From contig MU604052.1 in assembly GCA_025201845.1 (NCBI GenBank), positions 1 to 41,907 of the forward strand: a stretch of DNA of 41,907 nucleotides, given 5' to 3'. The DNA is from Martensiomyces pterosporus. Its lineage: Eukaryota; Kickxellomycota; Kickxellomycetes; Kickxellales; Kickxellaceae. The translations under genes and the position numbers were made by a program. The notes under the pieces were generated by a model. The model did not search any database and was not told the origin of the DNA. It saw only the letters and a list, made by a program, of their open reading frames with translations. Positions 1-10,651 of the stretch are shown here, one piece after another. Positions within the stretch are counted from its first letter, which is position 1. Every line of letters begins with the position of its first letter.

Positions 1-1459
1 TCCCTGTCTCGGCAGTCAACGCCAAGGCAGTCGTTATATATTCGTCGTTCCAGTAGTATCTTCTCTGTCAGGACGTTCAACGTCGGCTGAAGAGTTGCTG
101 CGGTAGCCGGAGTAGCCACAATAGTGCGGATCGTACTTGCCGGCGTTTGTCGTATATCCCGAACACAATCGATGAGTTCCGGTGGTATTCATCAACTAGC
201 CGAACGCTCTCTAGCGGCATGTTCATAGTCAGGGCAGAAATGGCGGATCATCAGAAACATGGATCACGGCACGACATGCCGCTCAAATTCTTACTTACAT
301 AGTCATTCACTCTAGTATTCCTGAGAGCTCTCATCACCAGAGCCACAAACAGCAATGTGGGTGTGCTCAACCGTGTGCCAAGAACACTGCTGCCTTTCTG
401 TACCAGGTCCTGTGTAGATGCTTCAGTCACCCCTCCTATTGGGTGCCCTGGGTGAACTGAAACGCAGCAACACGAACCAGCAGCGTTGTTCTTCGACTGC
501 TAGCCAAACAGCCCGGCAGCAGCATCCACATAACGAGCTTTGAGGTTTTCTCTTGTGTCTGGTCTTTCCATGCGCACAACCTCACTGCCATCGTGTTTAT
601 CTGCGCATGGCTGATGTTTGCCAGTGTGGGTGCTCCTTTTCCCTCTTGCCACTAGTCTCCTCTGATTGCCTGGCAGAACTGTGCTGTGGGCCAGTGGGTG
701 TGCTGCTGGAATCAGAGTGGTGGCGAGTGTGCTGCCCCATGCACAGCGCATTTATTTGGACAGGAAACACGCCTTGCAAGCCACTGTCCAACAACAAACA
801 CCCTACGGCACCAGCGACTTCCTTGCTGCTGCCTCCTGTCCTTTCGCGCATGCCACAGCCTCAGATGTCTGCCCTGCTTGCCATCCGACATGGTCCAAAC
901 CAATGCCTGGATACAATCCACACGTGCGCAGACACACAAAACCACTCATGAAAACAAGCAGCCGACAATGGTCCGCTGCCATCCCACTTGCTCAGGCACA
1001 GTATTCGGGTGTAGATGCATGTACTTGTCAGCAAAGCGTAGCAAAGAACCACCTGTCTCTGTCGCTGGTATTCCTCGATGCAGGGGTCCACTGGTGCTGT
1101 GCCATTGCTTTCTCAAAACAGCTCTTTTCTACCCTGTCTGTTCTTTCCTATTCCGCATCTATGAAATGGACACCAGCGGATGCAGTCGCCTTGTGGTGGT
1201 CTTGCGGGCTTCTGCTGGCAGTCTGCATGTCCCTGCCACATGGAACTGCTGTGTGCAGGGCATCCAGATCCCGACATTTTGCATCAGGGAGGCATCAGTG
1301 TGCCTCTAGCCTTGCTACCTGGGCGTGGCACTCTGCGCTTGTTTGCTCATGCCTGTACATGATAAATAACAAATACGCCTCAGGGCGATGGAATACAAGA
1401 TATGTTTACGAGAGCGTGTAAATGTTGTAGGAAGGGAAAAAAAATACTCATTGGCTTGA
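1..1459. other. Region without a recognisable gene
   Basis: No open frame here resembles a known protein. Between about 550 and 1420 several frames on both strands stay open together (for example + 666-1421 and - 597-851), but the translations are rich in Cys, Trp, His and Ser, lack domains and overlap one another. This looks like low stop density in TG/CA-rich DNA rather than coding. The 3' end of the VPS10 gene lies at the right edge; an AT-rich stretch near 1360-1445 probably carries its polyadenylation signals. No tRNA, rRNA or repeat array was seen. Confidence 0.5.
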
Positions 1460-4400
1460 TCACTCAGTAGCGGCAGCATCACGGCGTTGGTTGTCGGGTA
1501 TGTCAGACTCCTCCTCATCATCTGAAAACTCTGTATTCGCAAACAGGACCTGCCGATCCACCGTCTGGGCATCGCCTTCGCCCGTCCCGATCCCCGTGTC
1601 AAATCCCTGGTCGACCTGTTCCTCCTCCAAAAAGTGGTTAAATCCAACTTCAAACTCATCATACTCATCAAACGCATCCCCACCATGGGCATCGTCGTAA
1701 GTTCCAAAGACGCGGGATGCCGCCTCATTAGTGCCCAGCGGCCTATACGAGTACCTGGATTCGCCACCGCGCCGAATTTCACGCCTCGAGCGGCCATCCA
1801 TACTCAGCTGTGCACCCCATCTGGGCGGATGCTCATACGACCATCTCTGAATCGATCTGGGCAAATAGGGCGCTGCGCGATCCAGACCCCACAGGAGGCC
1901 CTCCTTCGCCGCATTCCCCACAGCCTTCACTGTGGCCAGAGCACCAACAAACACTGGCTCCACCTGTTTCAAAAGGCCGGCGTTCGGGTTGATGGGGCGA
2001 CCAAGGTTCCGGACCGCCGGACCAACAACCGTGCCAATATCCTCGAGCCTTAAGTACGGGTAGCGTCTACGCCACGACTGGTATCCAATGTAGGCCAGAC
2101 CTAAGAAGAACACGGGAAGGAACAGTGACCAGAAGATGGCCACTGCGCGGGCTTTCCCGGGACACCACACCTCGGTGGGGCGATCCAAAACCAGGCCATT
2201 GCGACAGACCGATTGCGGGATCTTTCGGTAGGGCGCCTCGATCTCAAAGTACTCCTTGTGTCCAGCCGTGCAGTTGGTGCGCGGCGCCTGCATGCCCTTG
2301 ACGAGCACGCACTTGCCGAACGGGTTGTCCTCGTCGCCTGATGCGCGCACAAAGTTAAAGTTGCACTCGTAGTCCTTCTCCGTGCACTCGCACACACTGG
2401 AGACATACCTAGCGGGCCGGAACTCGTCGCCCACGTAGCACTGGCGATCGGCAATTCTGCGGTAGTACTGGACCTTGCGTCCCAAGATACACCCGTCGTC
2501 GCTATCGCCATGGCCAATAGGTTTGGGCGAGAAGAGCTCAAAGTCATCCTTGTTCTTGTGGTTAGCTTCGTCGAGCGGGTCAAAGTGGCAAATGCGCGGC
2601 TGCACGCCAGCAAAGCTCAGCCCAACAACCACGCCCTTGCGACCGCCATCCTTAGTTCCATAAAGCACAAAGCTGCGACTCGTGCTGTCTGGCGTGGTGG
2701 TCAGGAACTCGACCCGCATCGATTTGGCCTCTCTAGGTAGCTCGAGCGTGAGCCACGTCTTGCCTTGGTCCAAGGAGTACTCGACTTCGGCGATCGGGTG
2801 AATCCTGTCGGCAGCAACAATAAGCGCGCCATGGTCTCCAAACTCGTGCCACATGGGGCCCTTTCTTACCAACTCCCACGTGGCGCCACCGTCGCGGGAC
2901 AAGAAGGTGTCCGCCTCGCCGATCCGCGACAGAGCTGACCCCACATTTCCAACACCCATCAGCAAGCCCACGGCTCCAGCGGCCGAGTAGATGTTCTCGG
3001 GGTCAGACACCTCTGTGTATCCGTGCAAGTGGAGTGCGCAGTCGCCCTTCTTCGGCGCCGTCTGGTGGCACGATGTGGGCCCGTCGATACGCAAGTAGTG
3101 CCAGCGAGAGCCGCCATCGATGGTGATCATTGTCCGCAGCTTCTTCGTCTTGCCATGCTGTGCAACGTCGTCAGGGTTAGACACAACATTGGCAATAGAA
3201 ACGCCTTCCAGAGCACGGATGCGCTCAAAGTCCACTAGCCCGTTCTCGTCGCGGTTGACGTGCTCAAGCGTCTGCCTATAGTATGTGCCGTTTGAGTTTG
3301 ATGTGTAAATGGTGCCCCACTCAGCACCCGGCTTGTCGCTCTTTGTGACGTGGAGCATCAATCCGCCGCCAGGCATCTTCTGATTGTGGCCCTTTTCGTC
3401 GCGGTACTCAAAGCCCTCAGGCGGCTCCAAAACAGTGTACGCCGGATCGAGCGTATGCTTGTTGCCAGGGAACTTTGCCACTGCTGCTGATTTCCCATCA
3501 AGCGAGATGTGCATAGTCAGGGACTTGCCATCCTCCGAGTCCTCAGAAATCAGCAAGAACTCGCCCATGATGGCAAAATCCGTAGCGTTGGCAACCAGCA
3601 CGCGCTCGTGCCTGGTGAACCAGTCCTCGCTGACAACCAGGTTGCCGCCGCCTTCCCTGGCATTGGGATGCCGTGCACAAACAATCGCTTCTTTGTGCGC
3701 CTTTGTGAGCCTATCGGTTTTCAGGAACGAGCATCCGCCAGGTCCCACGGGAGCCACCAAGGCGTCCCAATGCGCGCCATGGTCCTTTGTGATAAACGCC
3801 TCGACCTGGCAATTCGGGTCATCTCTGGACTTGCAGTTCTCGTTCGGCTGTCCCAAAAATATAATCCAGTCCGATTTCTCCGGATGGAATCGCAACACCG
3901 GCTGGTAAAAGTGCGCCGGCGAGGTAGGCAGGTGCAAAAGCTGCGTGGTCCACGCCGCATCCGCCGTGTAAAGCGCCACAGTGCCCGACTGCGGGACAAA
4001 ATATGCATAGTCGCCAAAGTACGGGTGCCGGATGATGGTGGCAAATGCACTCGGAACATGCTTCTCCTCCTTCGAGTGGTCCGAAATCGACTTGACGTCC
4101 TTCCACTCACCACCCTCGTCAAAGCTGTACAGCACTTTTCCGCTCTCCGTACGCGCCAGGACATGGTGCGAGTTCTTAAAGTACTGAATGTCGGATATTG
4201 GCGAATCGAGCTCCAAAACCGTGGTCTGGAGTCCACCGGCGCGGCCACAGATGCGGTCCACGGGCTTCTCCAGGTCCTCACCGCCCTTGCACTGCGACAT
4301 GGCAATCCTTCTGTACCCCGACCTGCCCTTATAGGTGTTCCCTTCGTGGCAGTCAGGCTGGTAAGGGTCGGCGCCGTCCAAAACGCACTTGCCATAGTCG

Positions 4401-7400
4401 TTGAGCCAGAACCCCTCGTCGCACTCAAAGTCCTGGACAGTGCACTCGCAGGTATTTCTAGATGTCTCGGGCAGATCAAACTCGTTGCCCACCCAGCAAG
4501 CGGCATCCGTCTTGCGGCGCCAATACGATGTCTCCGTGCCCAAGACACAGATGGGCGCATCCTTGCCATGGGAGTCAACGCCCCAGTGGGGAGTCCACAG
4601 CTCAAAGTCGCTCTTCGAGTGGTCGCGGGTATCCAGCTTGCACTGGCGGCTAAGGACCTTTGAAAAGTCAACGCTGATGGTCCATGATTCTCTCGTATTC
4701 ACGCGACCTTCCGAGGTGACCTCACGTCCAAGGATCAGCATCTTCTGGCCGCCGCTACTCAGCCCGTTGCTGATGTGATCAACAACGACCTTGGAGCTGC
4801 CGTCGGTAAAGCGGTGCGGCTTCCACGAAATGCCTGCGTCGTACGAGTACCACAGCGTGTCCGTGGGTCCGTCATCGTCAATAAGAACCATCAGACTACC
4901 GTGGTCGCCAAACTCGTACTGCGTCTCAGCACCCCGGGCCTCAGCCCAGCTGATGCCGCCATCGCGCGTCAAGTACGTTTTCGAATCGCCATACCTGCCC
5001 AAATGAGTGCCGACGGATCCGACGGCAATCAGATAGCCTGGCGCAGTAGGCACGCCATACAGAGGGCCAGCGCTGATCATTGCTGACCGCCCATACAGGT
5101 TGAGTGTGCAGTCGGTGCAGTCGATGTCATGGCCCTTGCTGTCCTTTGTCGGCGGGGTCAGGGCATGCCAAGTGCGGCCGTCGTCCCAGCTAGCCACGGT
5201 CCGAATCTCCTTGCGCACGCCCGGCCTGCCCAGTGCCTCAGTGTTGAGCACCCGGTTGGCGATGAGCATGCCGTTGAGCCCATCGACGCGGTCAAAGTCA
5301 ACAAGCCCCATGTGGTTGCGGTTGGTGTGCTGCAAAACCATGTGGAAATGCGTGCCATTGCTGTTGCTCGCAAACAGCGTGCCCCAGCCCGTGCCCCACT
5401 GCGGGTCGCCAGTGTTGGGTGCGTTCTCAACATCGATGAGGATGGTGCCCGCATGCGACGGCAGCAGCGTGAATCCTTCAGACTTGACGTTGACGCCTGG
5501 CGGGAACCTGGCCTCATGCACAGTGACGCCGTCCTCAGACACAAACAGCTTGAGTTCCGAATCCAGGTACCCGGCGTCGTCTGGCTTGTTCTCAATGACG
5601 GCTACCACGATGAATCGGCTGTAGATGTGGAAATCCACCACGTCCTTGTGCTCGGGATCCGGGAGCGGGAGATGGCTGAACGTGCTCTCCGTGAAGGGCT
5701 TGCTAAACACGCGAACCTCGACGTAGTTCCCAGGGCTCTTCTTGTGGCGCTGTCGGTCCTGCTCGTTGCTCTTTCCGCTGGTGTACCGGTAGTTTGTGCA
5801 CACAATGGCTTCGGGCGGGAGACTCTTGAACTGCTTTGCGCGCGCAAACAGGCACTTTGTCGCATGCGTGGTGATGCGGTTCCACTTGCCGCCGTTGTCA
5901 CTCGATGCATAGATCTCTGTGTGGCAGCCAGGGCACGCAGTGCCGCCTACAAACAAGAGCCAGTCGGGGTTCTCGGGGTTAAAGTCGATGAACGGGCGGA
6001 CATGCAGGGTGTTCACCGGCGATGGCAGGTTCTGGACGACTTTCCAAGTGGCTCCGCGATCGGACGAGTAGAGCAAATGGTCGGTGTCCGTGTAGATGAA
6101 CGCGCGGTTGTTGTTGTACTCGTGTCTGGTCAGATATATCGGCTTTCCGACCTTGCTGTTTCCTGTGCTCTTGGCCAAGTCGACCTTCTGCCACTTGCTG
6201 CCCTCGCTATCCGAGTAGTAGAGCTCCGATGCAGACGACAGCATCAGGTACGAGGTGGTGTTGGGGAATGGCGTGATGTGCACCTCGCCACGAATCGCCG
6301 AGATGTGCTGGCTCACTGGGCCATAGTGGCCAGTGCTGCCCTTTCCTCGATCGCTGTCACTCTCGCCGTCATGCCTGTGGCTGCCGCCGTTAGGAGACTG
6401 GACACGCGGACACGGCTGATCAACAGGCTTGTCGAGAATCTGGCCCTTGTCGCGGATGCAGGTGTTGCCTGGTATGTGGCGGTATCCCGACGAGGCCAAG
6501 AAGCGGTCGCCCTTCTTCAAGCACTGGCCCTTGGGAATAACCACCTCGCCAGTGAGCTCGCACTTGCCCTTGCTGTTAAGCGCATAGTTGTAGTCGCACT
6601 CAAAGTCGTGCTCAGTGCACGTGCAGTCTTCCTGCTTGGGAACAAGCACCGCGCCAAGACCCATGTAGCACTGAGCATCGGGCTTGCGGCGAATGTGCTC
6701 TGAGCGATGCCCCATCACACAGTCATTGCCCTCATGCGCTTTCAGGGTAAACCGCTCGACATCCTTTCCAGGCTTAGGGTCCGACGGATCCAGCTCGCAC
6801 TTGCGCGACCACGACTTGCTAAAGTCGATTGCGACAACAATCTGCTCGTGCTTGTGGCTGCCTTCCCTGACTGTTCCCACCGCCACAACCACAGGACTCA
6901 GTCCGCCATCGTCGATAAACAGAGTCTTGACGCGGATCTTGTGGCCCAGCGGCGCCGTATGCCAAGACTCGCCGCTATCCAGCGAGTAGTTCAGCACATC
7001 CGTGGGCACCTCGTCGTTTACCAGAACAAGCACCGATCCCGAGTCCGCCACCTGCGCGTGATGAGCGTCGCGGTGCACCATCTGCCACGAGATGCCGCCA
7101 TCCCTGCTCAAGAACGTGTCGCACTGGCGCCAGTGCAAAAGCTTCGGCCCAACGTTGCCTACGGCCAGCAGCACACCCGCCGACGACGGCGCGCCAAAGA
7201 TGCGGCCAGGAGACCGCGTAGAGGTCACCGAGTGCACGTGCAGTGCGCACTCGCCAGTATGCCAGCCGTCGACTGAGCACCCGTACTTCTTGCCGTCAAT
7301 GTCCTTTTCGGGCGGCTGGAGGAAGCGCCAGCGTGCACCGTCGTTGAAAGAGATCCTGCTGCGCAACTCCATCTTGTCGCGATGGAAGACGCCGCCTTTG

Positions 7401-8821
7401 CCAATCTGGTTCCAGTTGGACACCTGGTTAGCAATAACCACGCCCTCGACGCCGTGCACGCGCTCAACGTCAACCAGGCCGTCCTTGTCGCGATGCGTGT
7501 GCTCGAGCGATTGCGTGTAGTACGTGCCGTTGGAGTTGGACCTGAACAGCGTGCCCACGGCCTTGGTGTCCGAGGTCACCACATCGACAAACACAGAGTG
7601 CTCGGTGGATTCCAAAATCGTGTATGCATCCTCCTCCGTGCCCGGAGGCAGAGGCAGGTGGGACTCGGCCCAGATATGGCCGTCAAGCGAGATAAACAGA
7701 TCCATCTCGTTAGAGTGCGCGTGGCTGATTGCGACCAGTATGTACCGTTTGACAATGCTAACAGCAAGAACGCCTCCGCCAGCCTTGTCGCCGCTCGATC
7801 CGTCGTTGCCAGAGCCAAAGTGCACGATGCGCTTAGTGTCGAAAAAGTCCTCCGACACCACCAGCCGAACTGTGTTCTTCTGAGGCTGGTTTTCGAGCGC
7901 AGAGATGGCATCGTCAAACAGCCCGCGCTTTCTTGGTACCGGCTCAGCCTTGGCAGAAGCGAGAATGCCATCGTCCGCGTTGCCGCTGGACCTCTTGGCA
8001 TGAGGGTAGAGAATATCGCGCTGGTGCACCTTGGGCAAACCACCCAATGCGCTGGCGAGCGTGGCCGTGGATCGCGTGATGCCCGGTAGAGCACGCTTCT
8101 GCTTGGCATTGCTGGCTTCACTCTCCGGTGCAATCTCCAAGCAAAAAATTGCCTCCTCCGCCATCGCCTCAAACTCCTTCGTCTGGTGCGCCCAAATACA
8201 CCTCGCAACCGGCTTGTTGTTGCCCAGCAGGCTGGTGACTCCCCCGCCCGTCTTATCGCCGGCCTTGTGGTCCTTGACAGCCTTCGCAAAGCCGTCTTTG
8301 GTATAGTATACTTCGTCGTGGCAGAGCAGCTTGGGGAACGGCCACCACCCGCCACGCTCGTCCTTGCACCTCTCGCCAATAAACAGGATCCAGCCGGTCC
8401 TCTCTGCATGGAATACCAGTGGCCGCTCGCCCGACGACGTTGGCTCCACGGGGGTGCTGAACGCGGCCCACGTCTTGCCTTCGTCATGAGTCACCCAGTG
8501 CTCTGTCCCTGCCGACAGAACATAGGCGATTTTCGGCTCGTATGGGTGGCCGTAGAGCTTTGCCGCCTTGCCATTGGGGATCTCGGTCACTTGCTCCCAT
8601 CGGGCGCCATGGTCGCTGCTGCGGTAGATTTTGCCGCCCGCCCTGTCGATGCCCAGCAACGAGGCGGGGTTCTTGAAGTAAAAGAGCTTTGATAGGGATT
8701 CCTTAAAGTACGTGTGGTGGACCTTTGGTGCGTCCCCGGAGCTCTTGGCCGCCACAGACTCCGCGGCTAGCACGGATAGCAGCACCCAGGAGAGCGCCTG
8801 AAATGCAGCACCAAACCTCAT
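1460..8821 (-). CDS. VPS10: Vps10-type sorting receptor with three VPS10 modules
   Basis: A 2453-residue type I membrane protein. The chosen ATG (8821-8819) is the first one in frame and opens a signal peptide (about residues 1-25, MRFGAAFQALSWVLLSVLAA); the frame is open further upstream but has no ATG. Three VPS10 beta-propeller modules follow at roughly 35-810, 830-1530 and 1535-2220. Each has many Asp-box strands (SSDHGARW, SRDGGISW, SYDAGISW, SFDEGGEW) and ends in a Cys-rich 10CC-like block (about 672-754, 1392-1477, 2074-2157). One transmembrane helix lies at about 2224-2250 and an acidic cytosolic tail of about 200 residues contains tyrosine and aromatic motifs. In yeast, Vps10 carries carboxypeptidase Y and other cargo from Golgi to endosome and is recycled by retromer. 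Yeast Vps10 has two modules in about 1580 residues and animal sortilins have one, so three is unusual. The family call is secure; cargo is unknown. Confidence 0.95.
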   Translation of the reverse strand: MRFGAAFQALSWVLLSVLAAESVAAKSSGDAPKVHHTYFKESLSKLFYFKNPASLLGIDRAGGKIYRSSDHGARWEQVTEIPNGKAAKLYGHPYEPKIAYVLSAGTEHWVTHDEGKTWAAFSTPVEPTSSGERPLVFHAERTGWILFIGERCKDERGGWWPFPKLLCHDEVYYTKDGFAKAVKDHKAGDKTGGGVTSLLGNNKPVARCIWAHQTKEFEAMAEEAIFCLEIAPESEASNAKQKRALPGITRSTATLASALGGLPKVHQRDILYPHAKRSSGNADDGILASAKAEPVPRKRGLFDDAISALENQPQKNTVRLVVSEDFFDTKRIVHFGSGNDGSSGDKAGGGVLAVSIVKRYILVAISHAHSNEMDLFISLDGHIWAESHLPLPPGTEEDAYTILESTEHSVFVDVVTSDTKAVGTLFRSNSNGTYYTQSLEHTHRDKDGLVDVERVHGVEGVVIANQVSNWNQIGKGGVFHRDKMELRSRISFNDGARWRFLQPPEKDIDGKKYGCSVDGWHTGECALHVHSVTSTRSPGRIFGAPSSAGVLLAVGNVGPKLLHWRQCDTFLSRDGGISWQMVHRDAHHAQVADSGSVLVLVNDEVPTDVLNYSLDSGESWHTAPLGHKIRVKTLFIDDGGLSPVVVAVGTVREGSHKHEQIVVAIDFSKSWSRKCELDPSDPKPGKDVERFTLKAHEGNDCVMGHRSEHIRRKPDAQCYMGLGAVLVPKQEDCTCTEHDFECDYNYALNSKGKCELTGEVVIPKGQCLKKGDRFLASSGYRHIPGNTCIRDKGQILDKPVDQPCPRVQSPNGGSHRHDGESDSDRGKGSTGHYGPVSQHISAIRGEVHITPFPNTTSYLMLSSASELYYSDSEGSKWQKVDLAKSTGNSKVGKPIYLTRHEYNNNRAFIYTDTDHLLYSSDRGATWKVVQNLPSPVNTLHVRPFIDFNPENPDWLLFVGGTACPGCHTEIYASSDNGGKWNRITTHATKCLFARAKQFKSLPPEAIVCTNYRYTSGKSNEQDRQRHKKSPGNYVEVRVFSKPFTESTFSHLPLPDPEHKDVVDFHIYSRFIVVAVIENKPDDAGYLDSELKLFVSEDGVTVHEARFPPGVNVKSEGFTLLPSHAGTILIDVENAPNTGDPQWGTGWGTLFASNSNGTHFHMVLQHTNRNHMGLVDFDRVDGLNGMLIANRVLNTEALGRPGVRKEIRTVASWDDGRTWHALTPPTKDSKGHDIDCTDCTLNLYGRSAMISAGPLYGVPTAPGYLIAVGSVGTHLGRYGDSKTYLTRDGGISWAEARGAETQYEFGDHGSLMVLIDDDGPTDTLWYSYDAGISWKPHRFTDGSSKVVVDHISNGLSSGGQKMLILGREVTSEGRVNTRESWTISVDFSKVLSRQCKLDTRDHSKSDFELWTPHWGVDSHGKDAPICVLGTETSYWRRKTDAACWVGNEFDLPETSRNTCECTVQDFECDEGFWLNDYGKCVLDGADPYQPDCHEGNTYKGRSGYRRIAMSQCKGGEDLEKPVDRICGRAGGLQTTVLELDSPISDIQYFKNSHHVLARTESGKVLYSFDEGGEWKDVKSISDHSKEEKHVPSAFATIIRHPYFGDYAYFVPQSGTVALYTADAAWTTQLLHLPTSPAHFYQPVLRFHPEKSDWIIFLGQPNENCKSRDDPNCQVEAFITKDHGAHWDALVAPVGPGGCSFLKTDRLTKAHKEAIVCARHPNAREGGGNLVVSEDWFTRHERVLVANATDFAIMGEFLLISEDSEDGKSLTMHISLDGKSAAVAKFPGNKHTLDPAYTVLEPPEGFEYRDEKGHNQKMPGGGLMLHVTKSDKPGAEWGTIYTSNSNGTYYRQTLEHVNRDENGLVDFERIRALEGVSIANVVSNPDDVAQHGKTKKLRTMITIDGGSRWHYLRIDGPTSCHQTAPKKGDCALHLHGYTEVSDPENIYSAAGAVGLLMGVGNVGSALSRIGEADTFLSRDGGATWELVRKGPMWHEFGDHGALIVAADRIHPIAEVEYSLDQGKTWLTLELPREAKSMRVEFLTTTPDSTSRSFVLYGTKDGGRKGVVVGLSFAGVQPRICHFDPLDEANHKNKDDFELFSPKPIGHGDSDDGCILGRKVQYYRRIADRQCYVGDEFRPARYVSSVCECTEKDYECNFNFVRASGDEDNPFGKCVLVKGMQAPRTNCTAGHKEYFEIEAPYRKIPQSVCRNGLVLDRPTEVWCPGKARAVAIFWSLFLPVFFLGLAYIGYQSWRRRYPYLRLEDIGTVVGPAVRNLGRPINPNAGLLKQVEPVFVGALATVKAVGNAAKEGLLWGLDRAAPYLPRSIQRWSYEHPPRWGAQLSMDGRSRREIRRGGESRYSYRPLGTNEAASRVFGTYDDAHGGDAFDEYDEFEVGFNHFLEEEQVDQGFDTGIGTGEGDAQTVDRQVLFANTEFSDDEEESDIPDNQRRDAAATE

Positions 8822-9347
8822 GCTAATGACTGGCAAGTGCTTGCCTACTGCAGTTGCGCTGGCCTCTGGGTGGATGTAGGGCTGGCAGCTGTGGACAGAA
8901 TGAAGTATAAAAAAAGAAGTGCGGGTAGATCTCAGGAAAAGAGAATTGGTGATTGCAAAAAAAACAGCTGGCAAAGGACACCGAGGCGCTTTACGATTTT
9001 GCCGCAGTGAAATTCAGGCGAGAGCCAAGAACAATGTGATGGCGCGCAACAAAGAAAATAAAACAAGAGGAGCAGTGTGGAATTGAAGAGCAGAAGAGCA
9101 GAAGCAAGGTGACGGCTCTTGGCTTGCAGCGATGACGAGTGCGCCATGTCGCGTATTGATCCACACCGCCAGCCTGTGATTGGCCACCCAATGTGCCTGA
9201 GAATTTGTGTGCTGATAGGGGCCGGTAATCCAAGGCAAGGAGGCTGCTATGAGGAGGGGCCCCCATAAAACGTTTCGGCTCCCACGCCTTTTGCTTCTTG
9301 CTTGGCATCGCTCAGCTATCTTTTGCTATTCGGTTACTTATTCAGCA
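8822..9347. promoter_or_regulatory. Divergent intergenic promoter region (VPS10 / SDR)
   Basis: About 525 bp separate the two divergent start codons. A TATA-like CATAAAA at 9264-9270 lies 78 bp before the SDR ATG and is followed by a CT-rich leader. On the VPS10 side only A/T-rich runs are seen (for example near 8905-8920), with no clear TATA box in the right orientation. No gene is seen within the interval. Confidence 0.4.
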
Positions 9348-10199
9348 ATGGCTTCTCCTCAAGCAACTGTCGTCACTGTTGACCACGTATACATCGTTAC
9401 CGGGGCTGGCCGTGGGCTGGGTCGCTCCATCGCCAAAGTCGTCGCCAAGCGGGCAGCAGCGGCCAACGAGCTCCGCCATCTCATTCTCGTTGGACGCAGC
9501 AGACGGTCCCTGGAGCTGACCAGCGAAGAAGCAGTGAACACCCACACGCGCACGTACATTGCAGCCGACATTGAGCTCTCGCAGCCCGCCGAAACAACCA
9601 CGGAGCAGGTCATCGCCAAGATCAAGGAGGTAGTTGGCGGGCTCTCGGCCAGCCCAAAGCGTACTCTGCACATCACTCTGATTCAGTGTGCAGGCACGGT
9701 GGGCGACCTGAGCAAGACTGTGGACCAGTACACCGAGTCCGAGATCACCGCCTATGTGCACCTCAACCTCGTGTCCTACAGCGCGCTGACTGCCCGTTTC
9801 CTCGAGTACGCCAAAACGCTCGCCCACGCCGACCGCATCGCCGTAGTCAACATCTCGTCGCTCCTGGCCGTTGTGCCGTTCCCGAACTGGGGGCTGTATG
9901 CCGCCATCAAGGCAGCACGTGACCAGATTCTCAAGGTGGTTGCGCTGGAGCATAAGGGTGATCCGCGCGTCAAGACCCTGAGCTATGCGCCAGGTCCGCT
10001 GGAGGGAGACATGCAGGCGGATGTGCGCAACAGCATTGGCGATGCTGAGCAAAAGGCGCTGTATAGCGAGATGCACAAGGAGAAGAAGCTGGTCAACAGG
10101 GAGTTCACGGCCGACTTGATGTGCGGCTTGCTGGATAAGTGGTCGTTTGAGAGCGGCGCGCATATCGACATCTACGACGTCTCTCCTCCTCCATCCTAA
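9348..10199 (+). CDS. Short-chain dehydrogenase/reductase, sepiapterin/benzil reductase-like
   Basis: A 283-residue classical SDR. The Rossmann dinucleotide motif TGAGRGLG is at residues 18-25, an IQCAGT segment stands where NNAG usually is, the active-site serine is in NISS (170-171), and the catalytic pair is Tyr184/Lys188 in YAAIK. The N-terminus (VYIVTGAGRGLGRSIAKV) and the spacing resemble sepiapterin reductase and yeast Irc24-type benzil reductases, which use NADPH to reduce vicinal carbonyl groups. The ATG at 9348 was chosen because it follows a short CT-rich leader and puts the glycine motif near the N-terminus; an in-frame ATG at 9249 would add 33 residues with no family counterpart. 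No membrane segment or targeting signal is seen, so a cytosolic enzyme is likely. The substrate cannot be told from sequence alone. Confidence 0.85.
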   Translation: MASPQATVVTVDHVYIVTGAGRGLGRSIAKVVAKRAAAANELRHLILVGRSRRSLELTSEEAVNTHTRTYIAADIELSQPAETTTEQVIAKIKEVVGGLSASPKRTLHITLIQCAGTVGDLSKTVDQYTESEITAYVHLNLVSYSALTARFLEYAKTLAHADRIAVVNISSLLAVVPFPNWGLYAAIKAARDQILKVVALEHKGDPRVKTLSYAPGPLEGDMQADVRNSIGDAEQKALYSEMHKEKKLVNREFTADLMCGLLDKWSFESGAHIDIYDVSPPPS

Positions 10200-10651
10200 A
10201 GGCGCTGTAGGCCTGGAGGAAGCCGCATGAGGCTGGGTCTGGAGAGCGTGTGGTGGGACGCACAAGCCATCGAAGCACCTGCGAGCACTGCCTCTCCGTT
10301 CCCTCTGATTCCTGGATAGCCGCACTACTTTTTTTCATCCTTTCCTGGGGGGTTTTTTATTACAAGGTCTGCACTTCATTTCGGAGCATCGCCTTCAAAC
10401 AGCAGACCTGAGCACTTGGCAACACTTGGCAGCACTTGGGGTGCAAAACCACAGCCGTGTGCATTGTGCGTGCCTTTGAGGCCACCCGCACGCACTTCTT
10501 TTATTGTCGTTTTTCTCTTTCGCTCACACACTCCACATTCTTTGTGTCATAAGAGCAGCAATACCCAGAATCTCTACACGCCTTGTACAAATAGTGGTCA
10601 TTCTAGTGCCGACCAGCTCTTGCAGAAGCGCTCTCTCATACACACATACAC
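10200..10651. other. Intergenic region between SDR and START-domain genes
   Basis: No gene is seen. T-rich stretches at about 10328-10365 may serve the 3' end of the SDR gene. The rest is the presumed promoter of the multi-START gene; no clear TATA box was found. Confidence 0.4.

Noticed and set aside
666..1421. 251-codon plus-strand open frame near the left edge
   Set aside because: Several frames are open at once here and the product is Cys/Trp/His-rich without motifs, so it is probably noncoding.
3509..6703. Long plus-strand open frames (up to 524 codons) opposite the VPS10 gene
   Set aside because: They are antisense to a clearly coding frame, rich in Arg/Val/Ala as expected from complementary codons, and contain no domain.
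8822..8974. 51-residue N-terminal extension of the VPS10 frame
   Set aside because: It begins with TTG, contains no ATG, and would bury the evident signal peptide.
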